A stretch of 64,000 bases of DNA from Xiphydria camelus (Eukaryota > Arthropoda > Insecta > Hymenoptera > Xiphydriidae), in assembly GCA_963678675.1 (NCBI GenBank), contig OY783195.1:3296001-3360000 (forward strand), in the 5' to 3' direction. A program made the position numbers and the translations under genes. The notes beneath the pieces are model-generated. The model was not told the DNA's origin. It was given only the letters and a program-made list of their open reading frames with translations, and did no database searches. Positions 15,001 through 26,600 of the stretch are shown one piece after another (the stretch's first letter is position 1; each line of letters opens with the position of its first letter).

Positions 15001-18000
15001 AAAAAAAGTCCCAACAAGAATTGAACCCGCGACATCGAGACCCCCAGCCCGGCAACTTAACCGTTGCGCTATCGAAGCATTGGTGACATGACGTACGCCA
15101 ATCCCGGAGACACTTGGAACGCGCGCGCGACGCGGTATCCCGGTCTAAACGGGAGCGAGCCATGCTCTCGCCACTGAGGCCGGCGTAAGACCTAACCTAA
15201 CCGGACCGTGTCCACACTGCATGCATTCGGCAACATCGCTAACCTCGCGTAGCTCCACCCCCTTCTAGCGTTTTGACATTACCTCGTCTCACCGCTGCCC
15301 CGCAGGAGAAACTAGTGGGCCTGGTATGTCGGCCTCTTAACGACCTGGCAGGCAGGAGAGACCGAAGCCGCACTTTCTAAAGACCTTCGCCGGTTTTGCG
15401 GCCCCGTCCACCGGTCGCGCGCGCGCGCCGCACGTCTACACGAGCACCGGCGTCCTGCACGCGAGGTGGACCCGTCGCCGACTTTCCGTTAAACCGGGTG
15501 CACCGTGAGCAGAGGGAGCCTACTTTCGCGAAAACTCGCGGGGAAATGCCGTGCCGCGAACGACTGCAGTCGTGAGAGGCTGCATCGAGAAAACAATTTA
15601 TTCGATAGTTGATAAAAGTAATGTCAAATATGGCGAAATAAATATTTCGTCAAGATAACAAAATATAGGGTTGTCGTTAAAATGTTTATTTCATTCAAAC
15701 GGTTGCCTCGAAGGATCTAATTGTGCCAAATGAATGTCGTAGTAGTTAACGAATATTTACTTAGTCCGACAAAATGTTTATTTCGCCACATTCGAACAAA
15801 CATTCATTGACTATAAATACATTGTTTTCTCAGTGTAGCTGCCGTATTACACGGTGCGCATTTGGGATAAGATCGGATTTTTAAATCTCACAAAGCGAAG
15901 ATTTATCATTTTAGCATGGGAGATTTGTATTCAATCGTTTTACTGAATCAGAATGCGATTGAAGAGTAAACTCAGACATTTTGGCTCGCGAGTAGATACT
16001 GCGTAGGAAACGATGAGCTCCGTTCAACGAAATTTGCAATTTGCATTGTTATGTCATTATGCACGTGACATAGGCTCGTCGAAATCAATCGTGATAAAAT
16101 TCGATACGCGAATGATAAGTGCGCCGGTTCGTTGCTCGTTAATTTGATGGCGTTAAATTCCCAGTTCCCTCCGCGTCCCGTTGAAATTATAATTCCAATC
16201 CTTTTTGCCTTAGCCAGCGGCCAACTTTTTGGACCGCTCTGCTCCGGTTTCCCCTCGTACATCACATATAGGGGAAACCGGATACTAGGAGCTGTGACGC
16301 GTGTAAGTCGTGAGAGGTTGGAACATATATATACATATGTAAACGTAAATATAGGCACGCCACTCGATATTGATTAGTTAAAAGTTTCTTGCCGACCGGT
16401 AGAAATTTGCTTCCTTCGTTTAACATATCCGCATCGTAGAATTCGGTTAATTGCAAGTATAATATTGACATTACCACACACTGAGAAAAATATTTGGTCA
16501 ATTTAACCAAAATCTTAAAGATGATAATCAAACTGTTTGATGAAATATAGATTCTCCATCTGCTTCGTTAAACTAAGCATTTTTGATTAGAATAACTGAA
16601 TATTTGGTTAGAGTAACTAAATATCTAGTTCAACTGATCAGTATTTTGGTTAGAATAACTAAACGCGTTTAAAAAGATGCGTTCTGTCACTTTAACTTAA
16701 TTAATTTCCAAGTACGCGCTGTGAGCCTAGAATTCCTATTTCGCTTCCTAAATTGATTTGACATGTTCCATTCGAATAGTTAGTTATACGTATGAACTCG
16801 CTTCTTCTAACGACAGTAATAGATACGAGAGAGATCCTCGCGCGAGAGAACGAAGAGAAAAAAATATAGGCGCGCCAGCGCGACTGCACTCTCCTCGTCC
16901 GCGCAGATTCGTCGAATTCCTCGACGAGCAGGCAGTCCTTCCATTGCCGCCACACCTGTCCTGCCAGCCGTGACGGGTGGCGCGGGATCGGATTTTTTAG
17001 CGAATTTTGTACGAAAGCGTCGTTTTAAAAAATCGGTATTCCGCCGCGAGGCCGATCGAACGGAAGCGAAATGATGTTTCGGAGAAATTGGGAGAGTCGT
17101 CGAGCGAGCCTCGCGCAGAGAGACTGGTAGAACGGCGAATCTCTTTTCCACGTAAAAAATACCGTTAGGTAATTCAGAAAGAGATACGCCATTTCGTTTG
17201 GTTCTCCCTCGATTGCTTTAGTTGGCAGTGAATATCGGGGGGAGAGGGGCAAATCGGGTGTGGCGTCTCTCTCAAAAAAAGCCATTGATAATGCTCAATT
17301 GACACCATAAAATAGTTACACTCTCATTGAGAGTCACGCTAATCATTAATCTATCATTTATACGACTTTATGACGGGGGTGCAGTTGTGTATAAATGAGG
17401 AATAATGAATTAGAATGTTTCGCCATGAACTGCATTCGACATTGATTAAATTTAAAGAATGCAACGTAGGTATACGGAACAAATGATTTTGCAGTTTTAA
17501 CAAAACTAGGTTTTGTCGAGAATTTCTTGCCATCGTGACAAAAATATTATCTGTGGCAGCGCAAAGGATATGTCCAACTATAGTAAAAATATTTGCTGGG
17601 ATAGCAAATACTTTTTACCGAAACAAATTTCACTGTAACTGTAGTTATGTTTGCTATTATTTAACATATCTATGTCATCAGATATTCCTGTCATGATAGT
17701 AAAAATTTCTCAGTAAAACCTAGTTTTGACAAGACTGCAAAATTATTTTTCTTCGTATAGAGAGAGAGAGAGAGAGAGAGAAGAAAGTAAGTAAGGTTTC
17801 TATCGCACTCTACATCGCCAATTCTCGACTGTCGAAATTGCCCCTGAAACGTGACACGGACGTATGACAATAAGGTTGAACTCTCTCGCAGGGTTGGAAG
17901 TTTCGACGAAACCAGTGTGGTGGGTCGAAGGACGTTTCGTCAACTGGCGGCGGTGGATAGATCCGCCTAACCGTGCGACTCCGTTTTCAATCTGGCTTAA

Positions 18001-19927
18001 AAGTGGTCTCTATACGAATGTGTCTACACAGGTGTGTCCATACTCCTTACGCATGAGACGTCCGTATTATGCACGGTAATCGTAACGGCACAGCAAGGCG
18101 CGAGGAAGAAATACACACAAATGGCAGTCGATGTTAATAGCTTCTACAAACTCACAGATACGTATGTATTCGTCAGTCGTGTAACAGAATTCGGGGAGAT
18201 TAAAATGTAGAGATTCGGTTTTGCCCATGTGCGAAGTACGAATTAGAGGGGAAAGTAATTTTCCGGGAATTGAAATGAGAATTTAAATAACGAAATCGTC
18301 TTTAATTTTCCTGAAACATTCATTTCCCGATCCCAGGCGGAAAAGTTCTATATGTTTTGTATATAATCCATATGTGGTATGGCCATGTATGGATTATATA
18401 TGATTTCTACACATTAACTGTGTAAAGACTACACAGAGAAAAAGAATTACAAGTAGTTGGATTTACTGAAGATTACTTGCAGGGTCACAAGTAATTACGT
18501 ATTTATATCAGTGAAATTCTTCAATACCTACATCAATTGAATGTCTCTTCCGTACAATCACATGGAATAGCATATGATTGCGTCCCCGCAAGTAATTTTA
18601 AGTAGATCCAATTAATTCTTTTTTTCTGTGTACGTACAGATTTTTAAATATTTGCATAATCCATATATAGTATTTATATCGTTAATATAGAAATAATACG
18701 CAATCCACATATGACCAAAATCACATATGAATTATACAGAAAATATATCACATTTTTTTCCGTCTGGGACGCGAGAAACTCCATCGCGAATCGCTATCTA
18801 TCTCGGTACTCTCTTACGAGTTTCCCATAAGCCGCGGTAATAAAGTGTCGAAACCGTCTCCAAATAAAAATAAACGAGAGAGCCAGCCATATCTATTTAT
18901 TATTCTCGGGATGAATGGTTGAACCGGTGGGAATAACAGTGGCGCAATTCGGCGTTACTAAACACCGGGAGAATGAGTTTTCGCGTATATAGACACGATG
19001 ATAGGTATACGTACGCGGGCTCCGGAAGAACCACGCGACGCGACGAGCGAACGTAATTAAAAATCGATCTCTAAAAATTCAGTCGCGCAGCTCGCCTCGG
19101 CTTAATCATGTACGCAGTTATTTCTCGTGCGACGTCGGGAGGAGCTCGCTACAACGAGCGTGGCAGGTACGAAGGACGTCCGTGAGCTATCGAGTACATC
19201 CTCCGCGATCTAGAGCTTAAACGTATGTACGTTTCCGTAGACGCGTATCTAGGCGGGTCCACACAACAGCGTACGTCCGCGCCGCGCTGCAGTGGTGGCA
19301 CGCTGCAAAGTGCAGGCAAATAATAAATGCCCACCGCGCCACCCGGCGAGAAATCGTGAGATTTGCAATTCGCACGTCGCGAGAGCTTAAACGGCTCTCT
19401 CGGGTGTGTAATTGCGCCGTAAACCTGCAGTACGCGTGATCATGCGATACGATAATCGCATCGAGAATGAGGGACAAATTTCTGAGATTGCACAGCGTCT
19501 TAAAGCATAGGGCGCGTCGTGTAGAAGGGGGTATATAATAATTCGGGCGATTTTTTCATGCGGAAATGATAAACTGAGCCTAATTCGATGACGGAAGGAG
19601 AGAGATATATTGCAGCTGCGTACACTGAGAAAAATAACTCGGTTAAAATGACAAAATGCATTTTATTAAACGAGTTTAGTTACTCTAACCAAAACGCTAG
19701 TAATTTGAACCAAATATCAAATTATTCTAACTACATATCTACACTGAGAAAAATAACTTGGTCAATCTAACCAAAATCTTGGAGATGATGACCAAACCGT
19801 TTGGTGGAATATGAATTCTCCATCTGCTTGGTTTGACTGACTAGTTTTTTATTAGAATAACTAAACATGTTTGACTAGATGCGCTTTCTCATTTTAACCT
19901 AATTATTTTTCAGTTTAAGCAAACACA

Positions 19928-19958
<31 letters not shown>

Positions 19959-21421
19959 GATCTGTATTTCACTAAACGGTTTGGTTATGGTCTCCAGGAT
20001 TTTGGTTTGATTGACCAGGTCATTTTTCTCGGTGTACTGCAACGCGCTACGGCGCTGCTACAAAGGGAAGTTTAAACGTTTTTCGTAAACGGGAATATTT
20101 GTTTACAAAATGCAATTGCATGTGCGTATGTAGGGTGTGTTTATAAACAAAATCTCGAAATTCTTTCTCTTCGATTGAAAATTTCTATAGGTACATTCGT
20201 CGCGCTACCCCTTCGGAAACATCGCAAAACACTACCCTACTTCGCGAACGCATCACTCATTCGACTCCGAGGATGCCGCTCCGCGCAGAAACATTTCCAC
20301 TGAGCTTTTTCGAGAACCCCCGAACACGAAATTAAACCGATCTCCACCCGGTTATGTTAATCGGGCAAAAATTTTCCAACCGCACAGTCGACCTACCTAC
20401 TTACAATTTACTACGCCTCGAACGCACCGCACGCGCAGCTTAAAGATATTACGACACGTCGTAGGCTTATACCTAGTACAAGCGCGAACGTAGCTCCAAC
20501 GCGCGCGAATATTCGTAAAGGTCAGGTTCTTCGCTCGGTAAATCCGCGGAGGAGAGAGGAATACTTATGTCTTAACGCGCGTGTTTTCGTTCAGTCACGA
20601 CTCGTCGAACGACGGTGATCCGACGCGGCCACCGTACAATGGAAGGAAATTTATCGGCGAGAAATATTCGGCCATATAAATCTCATTGGAATGCAGTGCA
20701 CGATGAAAGATGCGTAAAATTATTATAGCATGCAACCGCCCATAGGATGTTAGAGGTTCTACGCGGATAATTAACTCTCCAATGGCCGTCAGAGCATTTC
20801 CAAAAATTCCCTCGCGCCTCGCGCGACCCTCTCCCCGAATACCTTCCGTTAGCCGATCAACCGACCCCGAGCCACTTTGATTCTAACCTGTGCGCCGAAG
20901 CTCCCCTGCTCGTACCGCCCATCTCTCGCAATACGCAACGCGTAACACGCGTCACCGATATACGTACGTATATGCAGAGAAAAAAAATAGCAGATTAAAT
21001 AATGTTATCCCCCGCTCTATTTCAGTAATTTGTTTTCCTGAAAAAGTAGTCAATTCAACCCTGAAGCATATGTAAAAATCTGATCGTTGACATCATGTCT
21101 CATGGTTACGTGAATTTCACGGTAATTTTTAATTAAAATTTCCCTCCGTGTAACTAAATCTGCGTTCCCCCGCCAGTGAACGCAAATTTAGTCAAATCTA
21201 CCACATATTTTTCTCAAGATATATAAGCACGAGCGGCGCCTAGCGCACAGGGAGTACGACTTATAAAAAAAAAAAGAGAACTCACCCTTATTTTTCCTGC
21301 GCCACTGCCTGTAGAGCAGACCGACGACCGCGAGAAGTATGAGCGTCGTGAAAAGGGTCCCGATAACAGCACCTGCGACACTTCCGGCACCGTAGCAGCT
21401 ATCCTGGCTCTCCTCCTCCAT
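1..21421 (-). CDS. Membrane-anchored PDZ-domain protein, 3' end beyond the window
   Basis: Four exons were rebuilt on the minus strand: 21421-21286, 2566-2325, 1708-1558 and 976 to the window edge. Junction phases are 1, 0 and 1, all with GT-AG borders (donors GTGAGT, GTAAGT, GTTAGT). The open product is at least 501 residues. Exon 1 encodes a short acidic N-terminus, a hydrophobic segment at about residues 13-37 and then a basic RQWRRKNKGK stretch, so a single-pass anchor with the C-terminus in the cytosol is likely. Residues about 130-213 form a PDZ domain, whose halves lie in exons 3 and 4. It shows the carboxylate-binding loop TGLGFNVCGN, RGPASESGRIHPGDRI and a closing YDVELEVE strand. 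The rest is a long, charged, probably disordered tail rich in Lys, Glu, Ser and Pro, still open at base 1. I do not recognise the gene. A scaffold that brings PDZ ligands to a membrane is inference. A 5' UTR exon further upstream cannot be excluded. Confidence 0.82.
2803..3018. mobile_element. MITE family M2, copy 1
   Basis: A unit of about 215 bp has inverted ends that read ATGAGGCTAAACT.ACTCGCC and its complement, with an internal GGCTCATGTTCGTATAAT region. It has the same structure as six other copies in the window. No ORF of its own. It lies in intron 1 of the PDZ gene. Confidence 0.8.
3553..3790. mobile_element. Hairpin MITE
   Basis: Arms of roughly 80 bp (3574-3655 and 3690-3770) are inverted copies; GTAGCATTTACAAAG at the left is matched by CTTTGTAAATGCTAC-like sequence at the right. 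The shared core contains GGCCAATTTATTGTTAC. The loop is short, so a transcript would fold strongly. Confidence 0.7.
6534..7125. mobile_element. MITE family M1, copy 1, carrying a nested insert
   Basis: The outer ends are ACTGAGAAAATTAATTAGG and TTATTTTTCTCAGT, with subterminal repeats of the TTAGTTATTC.AACTAAAA type. A second inverted-repeat unit is inserted at 6762-7091. Confidence 0.65.
6762..7091. mobile_element. Nested element inside M1 copy 1
   Basis: It has short inverted ends, GCGTAAAAAAAAAGTA at the left and TACTTTTTTTTACGC at the right. It interrupts the conserved M1 sequence between AAGATTTTG and the GGTTAAATCGACCAAG end. No ORF. Confidence 0.5.
8445..8633. mobile_element. Short palindromic element
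   Basis: The left arm CGATCGGTACTCTCTTAATC mirrors GATTAAGAGAGTACGTCACCG at the right, and ACTGAAATCCAGTGAATA mirrors TGTTCACTGGATTTCAGT near the centre. It is about 190 bp with no ORF. Confidence 0.65.
9744..10105. mobile_element. MITE family M1, copy 2
   Basis: The inverted ends TACACTGAGAGAAATATAAT and ATGATTTTTCTCAGAGTG are followed inward by TAGGTTGAAATAACAAAACGC and its complement. Both sides have several AACTAAACGCG subterminal repeats. Confidence 0.75.
14400..14480 (+). repeat. tRNA-like pol III module, left arm
   Basis: TAGCGCAACGG fits an A box. About 46 bases on, GGGTTCAAGTCTTG fits a B box, and a run of ten T residues follows at about 14471-14480, as a pol III terminator would. 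The T and acceptor stems are imperfect, so it is a tRNA-derived module rather than a working tRNA gene. Confidence 0.5.
14622..14784 (+). pseudogene. Cysteine-rich transposase-tail remnant in the foldback core
   Basis: One frame reads CKCACGKVPF, then KCSWCQNTVCFKCFFDNYY, and stops at TAA. Seven cysteines fall in CxC and CxxC pairs, ending CFKCFF, like the zinc-binding C-terminus of piggyBac-type transposases. Everything upstream that would encode the catalytic core is missing. The assignment is by pattern only. Confidence 0.4.
15001..15082 (-). repeat. tRNA-like pol III module, right arm
   Basis: This is the mirror copy of the left module, with A box TAGCGCAACGG, B box GGGTTCAATTCTTG and a run of nine T on the minus strand. 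The two modules point toward each other across the foldback core. Confidence 0.5.
16477..16712. mobile_element. MITE family M1, copy 3
   Basis: The left end CACACTGAGAAAAATATTTGG and the TTGGTTAGAATAACTAAACG subterminal repeats are clear. The right end has decayed to TTAACTTAATTAATTTCCAA. Confidence 0.65.
17470..17760. mobile_element. MITE family M4, copy 1
   Basis: The inverted ends TATACGGAACAAATGATTTTG and AAATTATTTTTCTTCGTATAG, followed by AACAAAACTAGGTTTTG and its complement, define a 290-bp element. A (GA)n microsatellite follows directly at 17759-17784. Confidence 0.65.
18331..18770. mobile_element. Inverted-repeat element interrupted by an M3 MITE
   Basis: The outer ends TCCCAGGCGGAAAA and TTTTTCCGTCTGGGA are inverted, with matching ATAATCCATATG-type segments inside. 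The M3 unit at 18431-18632 sits in the middle. Confidence 0.55.
18431..18632. mobile_element. MITE family M3, copy 1
   Basis: The ends ACACAGAGAAAAAGAATTA and AATTCTTTTTTTCTGTGT are inverted, and inside them GGATTTACTGAAGATTACTTG mirrors CAAGTAATTTTAAGTAGATCC. Length about 200 bp, no ORF. Confidence 0.75.
19621..20036. mobile_element. MITE family M1, composite or nested copy 4
   Basis: Two left ends (19621 and 19741, both ACACTGAGAAAAATAACT) and two right ends (about 19900-19913 and 20020-20036) are present, as if one M1 unit had inserted into another. A (GA)n run at 19931-19959 lies inside it. Confidence 0.65.
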
Positions 21422-21428
21422 CCTGGCA

Positions 21429-21480
21429 CTCTTTCTCTCTTACTCGCTCTCTCTCTTTCTCTCTCTCTCGTTCGCTCGTT
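21429..21480 (-). promoter_or_regulatory. CT/GA-rich tract just upstream of the PDZ gene start
   Basis: A pyrimidine-rich CTCTCT/TTTCTC tract lies immediately upstream of the start codon at 21421 and reads as GA repeats on the coding strand. GA repeats of this kind bind GAGA-type factors in insect promoters. Here it may be part of the 5' UTR or core promoter. The following 600 bp are CpG-rich, as expected near a start site. No TATA box was seen. This is inference from composition only. Confidence 0.3.
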
Positions 21481-23610
21481 TTTGCCTCAACGTCGACTCC
21501 AGTACATGTCACTCACTATACTCCAGGCTCCACTGTATCTCCTCTCTCCCAAGAGATCGACACTCACCTCACTCACTCCCTTTCGCGGGGGTTACTGTTC
21601 CCTCGAGTTTCGCGAATACCTCGGCCGACGCATGTCCGTATTCGTCCCCGATACGACGGCGGCTCTGCGTCGCTCCACCTTCGCGCTACCGTAGTTTCGT
21701 AGTCAGTGTCGGGGCACCTCGCGCCGTACTGACTGATCGGCCGGCCCGAGTACGAGTGAAACTGTGGAACAGGTAGGCGTGCAACAGGTGCTTCCGACGG
21801 GGGACGACTCTCCGCACGATAGCTTCGACGGGACCGCGTTATACGCGTACATATACAGTCGGCTCTCGACGAAACTTCATTCCCACCTTTGGCCGCGCCG
21901 CGCGGCGCTCGTTTCCCTCCGCGAAGGTGCGTCGCGGCGGCTCCTCGCGTTTTGGGCGTATACGCGCAGTTTTTTTTTTCACGGACGCAGATAAGGACCG
22001 AGAGCTGTAGCCGGCGTTCGAGTTTCAACGACGCACCGCGTACGCAGATTTGTGCTTGGATTTGCGCGCGCGCGCGCCAAAGGATACCTAGGATAGTGGA
22101 ATATCTGGTTTAAGAATCGAGGTTTCTCGTTTCATGGTATTTTTGCAGCGCGCGAGAGCGTCGAACGAATGCGGGTCATGCGAGGATCTGCGCACGGAGT
22201 GTTCGAAGGGAATTATGTAATATAGCGTCGATACACGTGTCCGTTGTCCGGGTAGAAATCGAAAGGATTATGCGGCAAGGTGCGTCGCAGGCGTAGTCGC
22301 GAATCGAGTTAATCTTCCGGTAATTTATATATAGCGTACGTTCGATATTTTCCCGCGCTGGATCAGAAGAGCCAAACTGTCGCGGTTGGCACTGCGTGAC
22401 GATTTAATTCCGAACGTTCGTAAGTCGCCCCGTTGCACACAGCACGAGAGAAAAGGACACGCAGCGAAGGTATAATACCATAGCTCCGTGCGTGGCATAT
22501 AATAAGCGAACACACACTGCTCTAGGGCACAGGCCAGCCTCGCCAGGAATGTCAAGCGGCCCGCGTTCCCTTCCCCTCCCAAAAGCCCATAATCCCCACC
22601 CGGAGATACATAACACAACCCCACCACGTTCGCTCGTTGGGCCCCAACCGGGGCCCGAAGCCTCTAGCGGCGCATCTTGCCACTTATCCGAAGAAAGCCG
22701 AAGATGAAAATGGGCATTCCCCGATAGCACGTCGCGTGGGTACCTGCGCGAGAGTCTAACGGGACCGGTGGCAGCTGTACGTATACATTTCGTACGAAGG
22801 ATTTGAAAATTCCTGAGAAGCTTTGAAAACGTGTAGGGGTTGCTCCAGCGACGGTACCACCTGTTCTTCACCGAGAAAAATGGCTCCTAGCCCTTGTACT
22901 TGCTCCGCTGCACTGGAAGAAGTATTTAGGAGATGCGACGAACTTCTGGCTAAAGTGTAGTGATAATCGAGCAATATTTCTTCCTGCTGTAGTTGTATTT
23001 CTAGTTATCGCTGCATCCTCTAATTATTTTTCTTCGAGTATCGTTATCAGGATAATGATACCATACCTAACTGATGCTAAACTTACTCTTCAGGAAAGCA
23101 ACTTCAATCACTATTATCTCATTATCTATGAGCTTTTGGCTTGTACTTGTATAATACTTTTTTGAAGATTACATTTTCATCTACAATAAAGTTTTATATC
23201 GATGTGGGCCAAACGTTTATAAATAATGAGATAATAGTGATTGAAATTTCTTTCTCGGCGAGTAAGTTTAGCCTTATATGATATCAAGAATAAGCTGAAA
23301 TATAAATTCATTTATGAAGAGGCTATGCTTGCACAAAGTAGTATACCTATACACTGTTAAATTAAATTACAAAATTATAACGTAAGAGCCGACAAGAGTT
23401 AAAGATTCAACGAAGCCTGTACGCACCCTTTCCTTCCTATAAGTTTTACAAGATGCGTGAGCACCTGCAGACACTCTTTCCTTCTTGCAAATCCTATCGA
23501 TACATCGAGTCGCGTAATCTCGATTCTCACGAGTTGTTTCTGTCGAGCTGTCACATTTAAACAGCGACAAGTTTCTCCATAATGTAAAGTGACCACAATA
23601 CCGGCAAGAC
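21481..23610. other. Divergent intergenic region between the PDZ gene and GPHR
   Basis: This 2.1 kb gap lies between two genes that point away from each other. The left part (21500-22750) is CpG-rich and probably carries the PDZ gene promoter and 5' leader. The right part is AT-richer, contains an M2 transposon copy at 23057-23284 and then leads into GPHR exon 1. No coding exon with valid borders was found. The longer ORFs here are chance open frames in GC-rich DNA. Confidence 0.55.
23057..23284. mobile_element. MITE family M2, copy 2
   Basis: It has the same inverted ends (CTAAACTTACTC..CAGGAAAG and complement) and the same core with AAGATTACATTTTCATCTAC. It lies about 330 bp upstream of GPHR exon 1, so it may touch that gene's promoter region. 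Confidence 0.8.
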
Positions 23611-26600
23611 ATGGGTTTCTTAGAGGACACTTTCGTAATTTTAATCACGCAAGTACGATTTCTTTTCCATATCGATGAGTGACCTAACCTAGAAATTTCA
23701 CGGTTTCCCTTTCTCGATTAAATTTTCCACGGTTTTTTGACATATTGAACGAATTAGTCAAGAATTTAATTCGCTTCCGATTCTGATCCATAATCGCTAT
23801 ATTTCATTTTTCAATCTCTTTAAATTACCGTAAATAATATGTGGAGTACCTATCAATATACGGATTTCAATCATCAAAGCAACAGAATTACAACAATATT
23901 GAACGTTAACGAAATAAAAATTCGCACATTTTATCTATATGCGATGCACATTTTTAATAAGAGCGAAATGCAATTTCTACCAATTTTATATCAAAATATA
24001 TTAACGCATTTTTGTTCGCATTCTTCCAGCTATTTTTCTTCCTGGGAGGATGGGTTTTTTTTGTGAAGAAGTTATTTAGAGATTACGAGGTTCATCATAG
24101 GTTGGTACAGCTGATTTTTTCAACGACCTTTTCTTTATCTTGTACTATGTTCGAGCTAATTATATTTGAAATAATCGGAGTACTGGACGCAAGGTAAGTC
24201 TAAACAATTTAAGCATGTCTCATAGGAGGTGTAGACACGTCCGAACGAGCCTTTTGCATCGTTTGCTTGACAGTTCCAGATATTTTCATTGGAATGCAGG
24301 GCTATATATGCTCCTATTTATGGTGATAGTTTTAATACCATTCTATATAGCATATTTTATCATCAGCAATATCAGATTTGGTATGTATAGTTGGAATAAC
24401 ATTCATATCATTTGGAACTGTAAAAGTATTAGCCTGGAAAAATTCGTTATCTAAGAACTACTTTACGTATCTTAATGTCTGCTTTATTTGCGAATAATAT
24501 TTAAAAACCATAGCAATCAAATAATTTAACAATTCAATCATTCCATTGACTTGTTTGTTAATCCATAACAATGCAATATAAGTCCAACAAAAGTAGGTGC
24601 TCTGATATTAGATGGAACTCCATATTTTATTGGAAAAAGAATATTTATGAATACTCAACAAAATATGTACTTCTAATGATGCTGAAGCTAATATCAGCAT
24701 CATATATTTAAATGCAATGTAGTCGCATTTTTTTAATTCTTTTATAAGACTTTGATATTCAATGGAATTTGGTTCACAATCTTTTTGCAGGAATATGTGA
24801 CTCTAACAATAATAATAAAAAGATTCAGTAAAATCAAAATATCAGATTTGCACTTTGGCCGTAATCAAGAATCTCTTTGCCATTTCGTTGCTTGCTAATA
24901 CGTATTTACCGTCTTTCGTATGCAGTGAAACTGAACTTTATAAGGCCCCTCACGATTGCGATATACTTGTTCTACCTCTATTTATTCTGGAAAGTGGGTG
25001 ATCCATTTCCGATACTGAGTCCGAAAAAGGGCTTGCTCTCGATAGAACAGGGTGTAAGTCGCATAGGCGTCATCGGGGTGACGGTTATGGCACTTTTATC
25101 GGGATTCGGTGCCGTTAATTATCCGTATTCCTCGATGGCTTATTTCATGCGACCCGTGACGTACGTCGACGTACAGGCAATAGAAAAGCGACTATTGCAA
25201 ACGATGGATATGATCGTTGCGAAGAAAAAGAGAATTGCATTAGCCAGGAAAGGCGAAGCTTCCGGCCAAACCGAGGCTCGGTCGCGACTCTGGGGAATGT
25301 TATCGCCTCTGAGTGGCTTAAAGGGAAATCAAGAGAGTGCGTATGATGAATAATACGTAGGGATTTCCGTGATAAATTCCTCGTAGTTCGAAGACGTGAT
25401 TTTGAAATCGTTGCGGGTAGAGAAGTTCTTAATTTTAAACCAGAATCACAGGCAAGCTGTCTAACGCAAACATTTCCAGACGTAAAGCAACTTCAGCAAG
25501 AAGTCGCCGCATTGGAAGAGTTATCGCGACAGTTATTTTTGGAAGCACACGATATTCAAAACGCTAGGGAACGATTAGAGTGGGCCGCCACTTGGCAGGG
25601 AAAGTATTTTAACTTTCTTGGCTACTTCTTTTCCATATACTGCATGTGGAAGATATTTATCGTGAGTTTCTTCCCCTTTCCAGTCGAACCATTAGCTATA
25701 ACTTGAAATATTAATCTTACTTTATCGCTTCAAAAATCTAACCAGAGATCGGAATATCGGTTCTGATACAGTTTTGATTCCCACGACATTGCTAGCCTTT
25801 GACGAATCCTTATTTATTTAAATATACAAGGAGTAAGAGCTAAGAGGTTCGGAATAAGAGGAACCTCTTAGCATTTGCACTTTGTATACTTGCACATGTA
25901 TTAATATCGTCCAATAAATTGATTTTAGTCAACGATAAATATAGTATTTGACCGCGTTGGCAAAAAAGATCCCGTTACCAGAGGAATAGAGATTGCAGTC
26001 CATTGGATCGGTTTCGATATCGACGTTACATTTTGGTCACAGCACATATCATTTTACCTCGTAGGCTGTATTGTTGTGACTTCGATTCGTGGATTATTGC
26101 TAACATTGACGAAGGTACGTACGCTAAAACCACACGCGTGATATACTGATTTGCCAGTATTCCTATACAAATTAATGCGCACATAAGAAGTCACGTAAAA
26201 ATTCTGCGAACTACGATAATTCGGTACAGAAGCATCGAAATGAAAATATATCAATCCTATTCGTATTTCAGTTCTTTTATGCAATTTCAAGCAGCAAATC
26301 TTCAAACATCATTGTCCTGATTCTTGCTCAAATAATGGTAAGTACAGTGATTACTTTTCTTCGCGCTCACGTTATTACTTTACATGGAATTCGTGATACT
26401 TTATTCAAACGGATCAATTTTAACGTATGGTAGAATTTTTCAAGATATATCGCGATAATTTCGGAGCGAATGCAACACGCCACTCTTTCTCTGCGATTCT
26501 TAAATACGCTAGAAGATCCTCTTCCCCAATCGAAATAAATTGAAGCTGAAAGTCTTACCTTAAAATCCGTACCGTGTATTCTACAGGGAATGTACTTCGT

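Larger units (their letters stand above)
14345..15137. repeat. Long foldback, two arms of about 275 bp around a 242-bp core
   Basis: Arm 14345-14621 and arm 14864-15137 are near-identical inverted copies. Shared landmarks include GCTTCGATAGCGCAACGGTT, AGAAAGTGGTTTACATTATC and CCTCGTTGAGGTGAACC. Divergence is a few percent. A transcript would form a long near-perfect hairpin. Confidence 0.85.
13816..15336. mobile_element. piggyBac-like element flanked by TTAA
   Basis: The two ends are inverted, GAGGCCGACACACC at the left and GGTATGTCGGCCTC at the right. Each is bordered by TTAA (13812-13815 and 15337-15340), the target duplication of the piggyBac superfamily. The 1521 bp interior has no full transposase. 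It contains a long foldback and, in its loop, a cysteine-rich open segment that resembles the C-terminal zinc-binding tail of piggyBac transposases. The classification is inference from the TTAA duplications plus the Cys pattern. Confidence 0.6.
2567..21285 (-). other. 18.7 kb first intron of the PDZ gene
   Basis: This intron separates the membrane-anchor exon from the exon that leads into the PDZ domain. It holds at least nine recognisable inverted-repeat or transposon-like units, listed separately, and several GC-rich, CpG-rich blocks (about 8600-9000, 11900-12350, 13450-13800, 15350-15580). Those blocks give chance ORFs in several frames but no splice-bounded coding exon that I can support. 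Stretches such as 3800-6500, 7130-8440, 10110-13800 and 20040-20950 show no recognisable feature. Enhancers of the host gene could lie here, but nothing in the sequence proves it. Confidence 0.75.
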
